DNA of 64,000 bases from positions 52,758,109 to 52,822,108 of the forward strand of contig CM022298.1 in NCBI GenBank assembly GCA_011799875.1. The letters are read 5' to 3'. A program made the position numbers and the translations under genes. Below the pieces are notes generated by a model. The model was given only the letters and a program-made list of their open reading frames with translations. It did not search any database and was not told where the DNA came from. This DNA is from Thinopyrum elongatum (lineage: Eukaryota > Streptophyta > Magnoliopsida > Poales > Poaceae). Shown piece by piece: positions 11,019 to 21,878 of the stretch; the stretch's first letter is position 1, and the number at the start of each line of letters is the position of its first letter.

Positions 11019-12736
11019 CTTTATATTGAACCCTTGCATTCTGCAAAAAGATCAACGGTGTCAATGACTACATTTTCTGCACACGTGTCAACGTTCAGTC
11101 CATCATTTTTAACTATAGTAAATTAGTAATAGCTCCTAAGCTATGCCTTCTAATTATTAATTTGGCACTCGCACGAAAGGTTGTTGCTAGAAATGGTGTA
11201 ACTGAACGCATGTCAAAGTAAACAAAAGCAGAGTAATGCCTCTTGGAAAAATTATATATCAAGGTACCATGCATCACCATCTAACAAATTGAACCAGCTC
11301 TTATGAATTAACCAACTCACCATCTATCAAAATTTTACAGAATGTACGGTAAGTACAGCAACACCAAATTATGCAACAAAGAAGATATAAGATCCAATGC
11401 CTTCCATGCCAATTACATATATAGTATTGCCTATATCAGTAATCACTACATTGATCGCCATATATTGTAACTGAGAAACATTCTCATATTTCCATGCGCT
11501 TTAAGCGGTACAAAACCAAATATATATTTGAGTGAATAAATTCTATATCCTGCCCACACTGTATTACTCCTTACCTATTGGTCCAAGCAACACATTCCTC
11601 CATTCGGCGACCATCGTTCTCATCAGTGAGATATATTATTGAGTATAAAGTGGGACACCATATATCCATGTCACAGTACTAAGAAGACATCCCTCCAAAT
11701 AAGTTGAAATAGATTATGCCAGGATATGGTCCATGCAATCAATACAATATATGTTTATACCACTAATAATTTGAATCATTGCCTCTACATGAACACTATC
11801 ATATTGTTGCTTATCACTACCTCTATATGAAATCTCAAATTATTGACTCAATTATTAACTTCTTTGCAATGAGGATGTTCTTTAGAAATCCACAACAAAT
11901 TCCCGCTGCAACGCGCGGGGCATCAACTAGTTTCTAAAAAATAGAAACCAATAAAATGCTTTCATTTTTTCTTTTCACAAATTAAATAAAATGATGGCAT
12001 TAGTAAACTGTATAAAAGTTCTAGCCCGCACATTGAGCGGGCCACTCTGCTAGTTATGATAAAGATAATGAATTACTATGGTAGTTGGATCATCCGGTAA
12101 GTGTGCATAATAAAGTCATAAATGTAAGGTAGGACTCCAGTCATGTTTTCAGTCCATATACATAACACATGCCAATGAAGCACATGAGCAGGCAGTCTGT
12201 GTGACTTGATATTTTCATGCACCAATGGAGCAGCCAGTCTAGTGAATAATTAGCAAAAGGGCACTTAGTTAGCCACCACCCGGCATGCGAGGCATTGGGC
12301 TCAGTTCCATAAGAACAATCGACATGGAAAGTATTCGGATCCCAGTGAGATCAAGCTTCATAGAGTGACGGTTCAATTTACACGAAGATCCGGTGGACAT
12401 AGATGTGCTCAAACCCAGATTTTGAAGCTTTAGGGCACAACTACTCGAGACGTAGAGCATATCTCTAATTCTTCTCATACAGAAGCATCTGCCATGGTAT
12501 ATGCAATCAACACACCAGCCAGGATGGGATGCCACACTAGAATCTATGAGTTCATTTCTTTTTCATGCTGAAATGCAACTGGGGGCAGCATATGCACCAA
12601 AATGAAATTTGATTTGCGGTTCCATTTGAAATTTAATAATGAATATTTGCGGGCAAAATCTTAGCATACGCCATACTTTTTTCCGTCTTATAGCAATTCT
12701 CCATGTTCCATGTCCTGCGATTTTGTATGCTAGGAT
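11019..12736 (+). repeat. Copy 2 of the 1,718-bp duplicated block
   Basis: Second copy of 9,291-11,008, including duplicate Helitron ends at 11,927-11,930 and 12,050-12,053. Unlike copy 1 it continues into new sequence after 12,736. The pattern fits unmerged overlapping contig ends or two haplotypes placed in series better than a biological tandem duplication. Confidence 0.95.
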
Positions 12737-13267
12737 GGCACCTACATCACTTGGGCAATGTTTTTTTGGTACACAGTGACACATGTTTAAATGCATATTT
12801 GAAAAAAAGAGTATTCTGAGTCCTTCTGTGTGCGCTATGAAAAAAGTTCTAGGTAATAGGTTGTGCAGGCTAGTTGGCAGGAGCAACTAAGATAGACATA
12901 TCAAGATTCTGTGTTGTTTATTCATTGGATTTGCAGGAAAAAAGATAAAATGTTGTTCAATGCAATGGTGAAGTAAGATGTAAGGTCGTGAATATGAAAG
13001 ATGTAAGGTCGTGACACCATTCAAAAGAATAGGGTAACTGCTTTAAGTTCATATATAGTCAGAACTTGCATCAGTGGTGAAGTAAGATGCTTATATGAAA
13101 GATGAAACTCCAAATGCAACTAGATTAGTTTAGGAGGGAAACCTAACAGCCGCCGCCTCCTCCTTCCTCCCCACAGTCGTCGACTCCTCCCTTCCCCACA
13201 GCCTAACTTGAGCATCCTTCCGTTCCTGGAGGCGTTGTTGCTGGAAAACCTTTCTCATTATCCTTGT
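12737..13267. other. Unassigned spacer
   Basis: AT-rich at first, with a short C-rich patch at 13,145-13,205. No gene, terminus or repeat was recognised. It ends at the terminal TG of the copia LTR. Confidence 0.4.
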
Positions 13268-13514
13268 TGTTGCAAGTTGATTGTAAAGGAACGAGAGAGA
13301 CAATCATCAGAGACAAATGAATCGAAGTATGCTTTATTGATGTTGGATTGTACATATATATACAGGGTGAACAGTCGCCTCGGAGGGATATGTTGGTTCC
13401 TAGAGGCGTCTTTCCAGGGAGCAACCGTCGGAGACGGTTTCCATAAAACGTGGGACACCACGTGCGGCAGGAGCGGGGATTCCCCTAATAACCGTCAAGA
13501 TTATTATTTTAACA
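13268..13514 (-). mobile_element. 3' LTR of a decayed copia element
   Basis: On the minus strand the LTR starts TGTTAAAATAATAATCTTGA, directly after the purine tract AGGGGGAG (13,515 upward), and ends CTTGCAACA at 13,268. It is about 247 bp, short for the region. It has a TATATATA patch near 13,355. I found no second matching LTR at the other end, so the element is truncated or its 5' LTR is lost. Confidence 0.68.
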
Positions 13515-16500
13515 CTCCCCCTAATCGACGCTTGACATAAGAATCCATCATCATCATCTTGATTAAAGACTCCTCCAAAAACCCTGTGGGAAAAATGGAG
13601 GGAGTAGAGTAGGATATGCTGGAAAAGTCCTTCAAGCCCAGTGGGAAAATAAGGAGAAAATGATCCAACATATAATGATTATTGACTCTGTTAACTCAAT
13701 GTGAAGTAATTCCACAGAATATAGAGGTCAATAAATATGTCGTATATACCTCCCTAAAAACCCCGGTGGGGGAAACGGACAGTATGACATATGACCTTAT
13801 GTTGATATTACCTCATTAAAAACCTTTATGAGAACCTATATAGTAAACTCATGAAGGAAAAAAGAGTATAATATGATGCATTGAGCAGGAACAATTCAGG
13901 AAGGTACTCCCCCTGATTCTTGCAAATTCCGAAGTCGTCATATACCAATTCCATGAACACATTTCTGGAACATAGAAGTTGGTAGAGACCTGGTGAACAA
14001 ATCAGTCGCATGATTTGACTTGCAAGATATGCAATATAGTGATATTGCTTATTATGTAACCTGTTTGCATACGGGCAACACAAGAAAAATTATCGTTGAG
14101 ATAATGGTTGGTGGATGTAGCCATGAGGTCTGTTTCGAAGACTCTTCATGAGAGGGCTACCACACCTAGTAGGAACACTAACCTTGTCTATGATCTGACA
14201 TTGTGGGGATCTGATCGATGTATCCAATGATATTGGTGTTCACATTTATGTGAAACTGAAAAACCAGGATAAGATGTTTGATGCCTTGGAGATATCAAAA
14301 GATATTCTTGAGTACCAATCAATTGTGTTTGGTGGATCCAATGGCATTATGAAACGTTGAGTCCCAATATCTCATTTCCATCATCTCTTGGTCTAAATAG
14401 ATCTTTCTCTACGTCTAGAGAATGAACTACCATGAGAGTTATGGATGGATAAGATTTGTCCATAATGAATTTCTCCAATATATTATGGATATAGACAACA
14501 TAGTATACCATAATGTATGAATGAAGGTGCTCAATTTGTAGTAACGAGCGGTATTTTGGTTTACCCAAATCCTTCATTTTAAACTCCGTCATTTAGATGA
14601 TTACATGTGTCGTCATTGCAGACACACAAACATGGATAATCATCATTGTAGGAGTAATCCTTGTGAATAAGGAACTCACTACGTCGGTTGTACCAAATGT
14701 ACCGACAATAATAAGCCATATGGTGACTTATTGATTTTACACAATGTATGTTGTGTTTTGCATTTCGATTCAGAAGTGAGACTTCATTAAGAACCATCTA
14801 TGTTTGACTCTAGTGATCCACATGTATATGTAATCACTACATCTATCAACTGCACAGATAGATGGTTTTGTACTACCAATGATATAAGTTATCGGAAAGA
14901 GATTCCACCTCTGGAGAATAGTTGGGTATCTGCGTAAACCCTTGTGCTACAATACTTGCTCTATGTTTCACCACCTCATTGTTCTCAATTCTATTTCCAG
15001 AAGAAAACTGGTGTAGGTATTGCTTATGAATACCTTCCCATTATTGAGCAATATTATTTCTACCTAGATTATACCCTTTGCTTGAGTTCAGTCCGAGTGT
15101 TGTTCACACTTTGCCATGGCCATGGTCTTTGGATCTGAATCACTTGAAAGGTTTTTTCAATCTAGTTGAGAAATGTATGTCGACAATTGTAGACTTCCGG
15201 TTATATGTTTCTCCAGAATCTATATATCAATATATAGTTGATGGAAATATTGTTACCCATGGTGACTGCTCGCGATTTCCCAATGCGATTGAGTCGGGTA
15301 TTCCGATGTCCCGGTCATTGTGTGCACTATGACCTGGGTTGGTGGACGTTTCCCGTCCACTGGGTGTATACTACCCATTAGGTGTCTATCAACGTGAAGT
15401 TGACTTCCATTTACTGATTCACCGGCCTTGATATCCTTGCTTGCGAGAAGCTGAATCCTGATGTATTTCTGCCATACATCTCCCCCTGTTGCTTTGAACG
15501 GGGAGTGGAGTGGATTTTGCTGGTACCTCCACTCTTTTAGGCGTACTTTTGCAGGATTGTAGGATTGTGTGACATATTTATAGTCAGTAAATGAATCTGG
15601 CAGGTTATTTGCAATATGTTGCAAATCTTCTGAACGCATGGTTCAGATCTTTGAGTACGTGGATTTGAGGCAGAAATATGTTGAACATTCCACTAATTTC
15701 CTTGCATTCCTTATGGTACTTGAAATCTCCCCCTAATGCCTGGAAATGTTCCTCATTGAATCAGCATACTGGCCTTGAATAACTCCCCATGCGAGGGGCT
15801 TGAGGTATTGACGGAAATACAGTTATTCCTCACATAGATCCCAACTATATGTTGAGGGGCCAATGATGTATGCCGGGTGGTGATATCGGTATGCAACCGA
15901 ATTACCGCAGATAGGAAATACTTGGTAGATATCCACATATCAAAGATAGAGGGGAATAATATTATGCAGTTCTGTCATGAGCGTGTAAAACTGCATGACT
16001 CCAACGTAAAGTTGGTAAGTTGTAATTCCAAAGTAAAGATAATGCAATGAGCTTAACTCTTTGGATAGGATTCTACCAAACCATTTTGAGTCTAGACATT
16101 AGGACAAATTGCTAAACTTCAATCCAAAGGCCATAGAGAAGGCCCTCAAGGAGAATTCTGCAATGTTATCCATTCGATTTGCTTGAAATCGATGTCAGGA
16201 TAATGAGCCAATGGTTTCGGGTGAATAAAGCACACACTTAAGACCATCATGTAGATATGTCTTTTAGAACCATGGAATACCTGAATAGTCTACTCAATGG
16301 CTGAGAAGAGCCCGACTTGATGCATTCAAGGAATCTGAGTGGTTCAGCGTAGACTTTAAGGTGTGCGAGCCTTAAAATTAGCTTCCCTGTGTCACTTGTA
16401 GTGCACATAAAATCCAAATGTTATTAGAATTTAGCATCATAATAATCATAAACTATTGGAATTGCTGATAGTTTCGGTTTCAACCCAATGTCTCGATGAC

Positions 16501-18250
16501 CAAGGCGAGTATGCCAAGTTTGTCATGTACAAGACACTCTGGAAAACTATCTCGTACATAACATGTGCTACGGGTTGTGTCGTATGTGTAGTACAATCCA
16601 GATGATACACAGAGAATGTGCTTGCCATATCCGTTGCATATGGTAAAGAGAAGTTATTTCTCTTTGTTGTCATCATAAGTTTCGCTATGGAAACTATTTT
16701 GACGGATACCTTCATAGTTTAGTAGGGTACGAGTTAAACCTGGGAAGCAATAAAGCATCCCAACGTTACTCGAGTACCCACAGGGATAGTAAATATGACT
16801 CGAGTTGAGCCGACAAATACCTCATCGCGTCTACCGGTTTAAATATCTCCTTTCTCTCAATGAGAGTGGAAACATTGGACTTCCCTGAGTATAAAGTTTG
16901 TGGTGCATATGTCCACAAGGCACATATCATTTTTCATCGGATTGACTCCCGTAGAAATCTATATATAGGCACGAAGATTCTCAATATGAAAATCACTGTC
17001 AGATATATAGAATACATACAAATGTATTTCTATCGAAGTGCTGATACAGCATATTGTGATATACAATATATGATGACAACAATAATCATATTCTTATTAG
17101 AACATCATAAATGGACATAAATAAATAGATCACTAAGGAGACTAAAGGACTAAATGTATAGTCTACAAACATGTCGGTTGATGCATATTCAACCATCATG
17201 CTCTCCATGCTCATAGGGTCTCGTGACAGCTTGATAGTGTTAGGTTGAGGGTTTGAAGTGAGTTTCAAACCATTACCCTTGAGGTCCTTTGCGTCCTGAT
17301 GGCGTGGCTTGGATTGCACGCGCTATCCCATGGGATGCAAGACTGATCTTGATGTCCATGACCCGCTTAAGTAAGTTGTGGCCATTGAGGGCAAGAGCCT
17401 CAAATTGTTAGCCATCGATTACTTATAGCCTTATAGGGGCAAGCCAGAGATAATTAATTTACAAGAAGTAAATTAAAAACCATCATGGTTTTGTAATAAG
17501 AATGCAAAATTTTGACTCAAGTGTATAACTTGAAAATGCTCAACCTCAATTGTGGGAACATAACACATTGAAGATCATATAGGTCTCACAGTAATAGAGA
17601 TAGTCTGCACATGGGCAGTAGATCTAACTCATTACCTTGTGTTTTCCTAATATAATGAGGGAGATGTTATTGTCAAAAATTTACAAGTTTGTTGTGCGGG
17701 AAAAATCAATCTCGACCACTGTGACATGTTCATGAAGAATGGCAATGTGGTAAACACATAGAACATATCATCTCCGGTGAAAAACTGGTAATTTATTTAT
17801 ATTACAGATTGCGTAATATAAATACATCTTAATGTTGCAAAATTAATAGATTTCAAGAAGGTGGCTCGAAATCAGTGTGAATCTCAAATTGCTAAGGATG
17901 ACACCTTGAATTTTGCATATGTATTTGCAAGAAATTGAAAATCTCAATTGCAAATAGACGTATTATTCTCGACATGTGTTTAACATGGAAATAGATACAT
18001 CATAGAAATATTCCAGAATACTGCGTACTCAACAGAGAAACAGTACTATAAAGGTACTGAATATACTTTGCAAGAGATTTAAAATCTCAATTGCAAATAG
18101 ACGTAATTAATCTCGACACGTGTCAAACGTGGAAATATATTACATCAATTTAGGATCCGGAGTACATCTGTACTCAACAGAAAACAGTACTAAAATAGTT
18201 GTACTGAATTTAACAATCTAAACAGGAATAAAACTACTGCTTGAACTAGT
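13515..18250 (-). mobile_element. Internal region of a decayed Ty1-copia element
   Basis: Domains are read on the minus strand from high to low coordinates. Gag-like sequence with many stops covers about 18,150-17,090. A degraded GAG-pre-integrase/integrase zone lies near 16,715-16,446. A linker frame at 15,639-15,253 resembles the IN-RT spacer. The RT core is represented by EFKMKDLGKPKY...LQIEHL near 14,590-14,500 and SLDVEKDLFRPRDDG near 14,420-14,370. The RNase H end is a broken VFMELVYDDFGICKNQG piece near 13,960-13,910. Every domain has frameshifts and stops, so this is an old inactive copy. Between it and the LTR a degenerate ACCTCCCTAAAAACC...GGTGGGGGAAA motif recurs about four times. 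Confidence 0.72.
17925..18200. repeat. Tandem duplication of about 140 bp in the copia gag region
   Basis: Two adjacent imperfect units share TTGCAAGA(A/G)ATT, ATCTCAATTGCAAATAGACG, TCTCGACA(T/C)GTGT, ACGTGGAAAT/CATGGAAAT and ACTCAACAGA...CAGTACTA in the same order. They are diverged by several substitutions and small indels. Confidence 0.75.
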
Positions 18251-18837
18251 GTTATTTGCTCACATACTGAACTAGTACTAATGCATCGATCAAGCAAGTA
18301 CTAGCAAATAAAGAAATCCTGTTGATGCCTACTGTCGGCAGCACATGGGCTCCAGGCCACGTAGGGCAGTCCGGCACTGGTCAAAGGAGTGGATAAGGAG
18401 AGCCAACCGAAGGCAAACAAAAAATCCCAGCGATTCATCCCCAAACTCCCGATAGCACCGAGACGGACATCGCCATGGCCGCATCACAGGCGACGGGAGG
18501 AGCTCCCACCAAGCCATGTGTGCATCTTAATCTTGCAGAGGTCGGGTGTATACTCATATTTATATCTCAATAAAATCCAGCCTTTGTAAAAGAAAATGTG
18601 ACCAAATCACGAACATATGAAGTGCAGGGCGGCCACCATTAACTTTTTTGTTTGGTAACAAAAAGCTACAAGCTAGTAGAAAAATGTTAGTAATTATTTG
18701 ACCTTATAACCTACGGCTTCACCAACAAGAACACATATCTGAAATCTGGAGTCCATGTTTGAAGTGTTTCATACTCTGTCAAATATAAGACTCATTTTTT
18801 ATTTAATTTACTTTTGAACAGCTGTTTCCAACAAACA
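18251..18837. other. Unassigned segment next to the copia relic
   Basis: A GC-rich patch (18,330-18,540) has short frames on both strands, followed by AT-rich DNA. A GGGCTCCAGGCCA patch at 18,348-18,360 is a weak candidate for a decayed primer-binding site, but no LTR follows it. Nothing else was recognised. Confidence 0.35.
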
Positions 18838-19156
18838 TATTATGATGAATATGAAGTACCGTGGTAGGTGAAGTGTCAAATAATTGTGTATAACTTATAA
18901 ATGAAAGGCATGATGCTTCCACTTTTCATCCCATATACATATCTAGCACCAATCGATCGAGCAGCCAGTCCATGAAATTTGGTATATTTGACATAGTTAC
19001 TATTTGTCATGCTGGTCTGCATGGCGAGTCATTTAGTAGGAATGGCCACAACTCCATTGGCCGTTGTTGGGAATGTGAGGCATTGGGATCTTTTCTGTAT
19101 CAATCACTGGGCATGCTTGGATTCATATTGACGCGAGGTCAAGCATCTTAGAAGAA
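18838..19156 (+). repeat. Diverged copy of the 10,326-10,640 segment
   Basis: It shares ordered patches with the segment right of the first Helitron. It ends just before a Helitron-like CTAG terminus at 19,157, so the match may be cut by that insertion. Confidence 0.5.
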
Positions 19157-19195
19157 CTAGAGATGATACTTGCACGTTGCAGCGAAAATTGGATG
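19157..19195 (-). mobile_element. Degenerate Helitron 3' end, minus strand
   Basis: ACTAGAGATGATACTTGCAC followed by GTTGCAGCG is the reverse complement of the usual Triticeae Helitron end (hairpin, about 10 nt, CTAG, T), with a decayed hairpin. The body would extend rightward, but I could not find its 5' end. The sequence right of it (to 19,490) is AT-rich with GCATGCATGATG repeats. Confidence 0.5.
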
Positions 19196-19307
19196 CAGAA
19201 ATTTGGTGGTGTGTAACTTTAGTATTCTGATTAGTTGTATTAGAATTGAAACTCAAACACATTTATTTTAATATATTTGATTATTGTATAGTTGTAAAAA
19301 AAATTAG

Positions 19308-19450
19308 TATGCATGCATGATGCATATTTAGATGGGTATTTTCCCATGCATAGTGGCATAGTGAGTTGGCATAGCTGCATGTTGAGAACATTAAATTTGA
19401 TGTGGCATGCATGATGGCATGATGAGTTGATATAGCTGCATGTCAAGATA
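19308..19450. repeat. Imperfect duplication around GCATGCATGATG
   Basis: Two units share GCATGCATGATG and GATGAGTTGATATAGCTGCATGT-like sequence (in the first, GTGAGTTGGCATAGCTGCATG). The spacing is unequal, so one copy has lost or gained internal bases. Confidence 0.55.
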
Positions 19451-19501
19451 ATTGAGTCAGCAGGGATCAACTATTTAGGTATACAAAATATTGATTCAGT
19501 A

Positions 19502-19828
19502 GGGGAAAATTTTGTTTTTGCCACTCTAGATTTTGCCAATTTTCCTTATGCCACTCTAGATTTTGACATTTCACTTTTGCCACTCTTAGTTTTTGACAAT
19601 TATCACAATTGCCATTCCCGTGGCAAAAGCAAAAATTTCAGAGTGGCAATTATGATACATTTCAAAAGCTAAGAGTGGCAAAAATGAAATAAAATTGTTT
19701 TGCTTTTGCCACTGAATGGCGGTTGTGATAATTATCAAAAGTTAAGAGTGGCTAAAGTGAAATGTCAAAATCTAGAATGGCACAACGAAAATTGACAAAA
19801 TCTAGAGTGGCAAAAACCAAATTTTCCC
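19502..19828. mobile_element. 327-bp foldback MITE with 8-bp target duplication
   Basis: The element starts GGGGAAAATTTTGTTTTTGC and ends with the near reverse complement ...CAAAAACCAAATTTTCCC. The arms stay complementary for about 145 bp, leaving a short centre, so the whole element can fold into one hairpin. ATTCAGTA flanks it on both sides (19,494-19,501 and 19,829-19,836). An 8-bp duplication suggests hAT; a 9-bp reading with one mismatch would suggest Mutator. Inside each arm the phrase TTTTGCCACTCT(A/T)... recurs about every 30-40 bp. No coding capacity. Confidence 0.88.
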
Positions 19829-19836
19829 ATTCAGTA

Positions 19837-20404
19837 AGGACTGGACCTGCAGTGCACACAACACACTAGTACTACATATGGTGCACCTTGAAGCACTCAA
19901 CATGCATTGGGTTATTATTCTATTCGTGTCTACAAGGAGGTAGTTCTAGGTTCCCTACTTTCGAAACATGTGCAACATTAGTGAATGAAATAAGAGCATG
20001 TAATTTAAGTAAGAAAATGCAAGTGAAAAATTGATGTTAGCATGACGATGATGAGAACCGAGGTATAGTGGCTCCGATGGGTGGGTACCTGAATACCGGC
20101 AAAGCTGGAAGTGCCAGAAACGGCTAGTTGGAAAAAACATGTTTTTCTTTATTGGGTGAGTTAGGGCATCTCAAACACTGGCGCAAAAACAGACACGGTA
20201 TCTGTCCGCATCTCCAACGCTGAACCCCAAAGGAGAGAGAGCTCCACGTTGGCACCTTATGCGTCAGTTTTGCCTGGCGGCACTCACGTGCAAGTTTGCT
20301 TTAGCCGGCCCATTTAGCACAATCGATCGCTCAATATAAAAAAAAACTTGCTCGGGCATGAGTTGACCATTGAACCTTTGACTACTCATAGTTGGCCGTT
20401 GGCT
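19837..20404. other. Unassigned segment
   Basis: Contains a GGGCATCTCAAACACTGGCG/GCATCTCCAACGCTGAACC pair near 20,165-20,225, a phrase often seen near DNA-transposon ends in grasses, but no defined terminus or gene. Confidence 0.35.
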
Positions 20405-20830
20405 ACATAAAATTTGGAAAAAGTTTATCAATTTAAAAAAAATCATGAATTTGAAAAAGTTTACGGGAAAAATCATCTATTTCAAAAAAATATCTTGAAT
20501 TTGAAATAATTCATTGATTTAAAAAAATCATTGGTTTGAAAAAGTCATCCATTTTGAAAAGAAAAGTTCACGAATTTGAAAAAAGTTCAGCCTTTTGAAA
20601 AAGAATTCTTGAATTAGAAAAAAGTTCATCAATTTTGAAAGAAAGTTCATGATTTTGGAAAAAGTTCATGGATTTTGGAAAAAAAACAGTTCACTAAAGA
20701 AGTTGCAAAAAACTGAAAATAGTTCATTTACGTGCAAAAAGTTGATGAAATTTGAAAAAAGCTCGTGGATTTGAAAAAAGTTCATGAAATTTTAAAAAAG
20801 GTTCATGCATTTAATAAAAAAAATATAAAG
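20405..20830. repeat. Degenerate array of AAAAAGTTCATGAATTTG-like units
   Basis: A short unit of roughly 20-25 bp (GAAAAAGTTCATGAATTTG with variants) recurs about 18 times with A-rich spacers. Such arrays occur in Triticeae DNA transposons. It is non-coding. Confidence 0.7.
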
Positions 20831-21359
20831 AAACGAGTAAAAACCGGCCAAAGAAAAACGAAAACCAGAGTCCTCTTTTTTACTGCTACAAGTTGACGCA
20901 TAACAAAGAAGAAAAAACTGATTATTGCTGTTATTGCGGTTATTGCGGTTAGTACTGACTCATGAGGTCCAGAGATCGAATCCCATGAAGCACATGTTTT
21001 GAAGCTTGAGGAAATGAAAAAAAAACGTAAATGGGCCAATCCCAGGCCGAAGGGGGATGTGCGCTAATTTGTAGAATAACTTCTAACCAGCGCCACGGGC
21101 GCCAAATAGGAAATGGGCAAAAATGGACCCTCTCTGGAGCCCCTCAAGGATCAGTTTTGGTGGCCTGAGAGCACGTCATTTGGCGCGCTCTCAGCCACCA
21201 CCATGTTGCATGTGTTGGCGCTCCCTCGGAATTTTGTTTTTTTCCGCGTTTTGGGGTTTTAGATGGTTTTCCATTTTTTCGGCTTTGGGTTTGTGCATGG
21301 TTTTTCCTATGTTTCGAACACAAAAATTTAAAAAAAATTACGCGGAGAACACATTTTTT
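20831..21359. other. Unassigned repeat flank
   Basis: Includes a CGCCACGGGCGCCAAATAGG patch (21,091-21,110) and a TGGCGCGCTCTC patch (21,180-21,191). No gene was recognised. It is probably part of the same DNA-transposon debris as the arrays on both sides. Confidence 0.35.
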
Positions 21360-21775
21360 TTCTTCTATGTTTGAGAGCACATATCTGCTTCTCGTGGAGG
21401 CCAAATTTGCTTTCGTGAGGGGCAAGACTATGCCTCTCAGGAAGACACAATGTTTTTTTTTTCTTTCTCAAGAGGCACAGATTTGCTTTCCGTACAGGCA
21501 AAGTTTTCTTTTCGTGAGGAAAGAGGAAAAACATTTTTTTTCTTCTGCTGCGAGGCACATTTTGCTTTCGTCGGTTGTGCCTCTCAGAAAAAGAACAAAA
21601 CCTGTTTTTTTCTACCGCAAGATGCAACCGATTTCCTTCCTGTGGAGGCCATGTTGCTTCCACGAGAGCACACTGTGGCCGCACGGGAAAGGGAAAGCGT
21701 GTTTTTTCTTCCGTGGAGACACAATGATTTGCTTTCGTGGATGCACATGTTTTCTTCTGTGAGAATAAATCCCGG
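21360..21775. repeat. Degenerate GAGGCAC / TTTGCTTTCGTG array
   Basis: A unit of roughly 60-80 bp containing GAGGCAC(A/G), TTTGCTTTC(C/G)(G)TG and a poly-T(C) patch recurs about 6 times. The same unit reappears at 26,034-26,150, so the LTR nest at about 21.9-26.0 kb probably inserted into this array. Confidence 0.7.
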
Positions 21776-21795
21776 GGTGGGTTTTGATAATTCAT

Positions 21796-21878
21796 ACATA
21801 TATATATAATATAATATATATTATATATATATATATATATCTATATATACTAATATATATATATATATATATATATAA
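21796..21878. repeat. (TA)n microsatellite
   Basis: About 80 bp of almost pure TA, a self-complementary stretch prone to length change and assembly error. Confidence 0.95.

Noticed and set aside
21328..21809. Frames of 120-155 codons on both strands
   Set aside because: Produced by the degenerate GAGGCAC array; residues repeat with the array and no domain is seen.
21796..21878. Origin or promoter because of the long TA run
   Set aside because: Simple (TA)n microsatellite; composition alone is no evidence.
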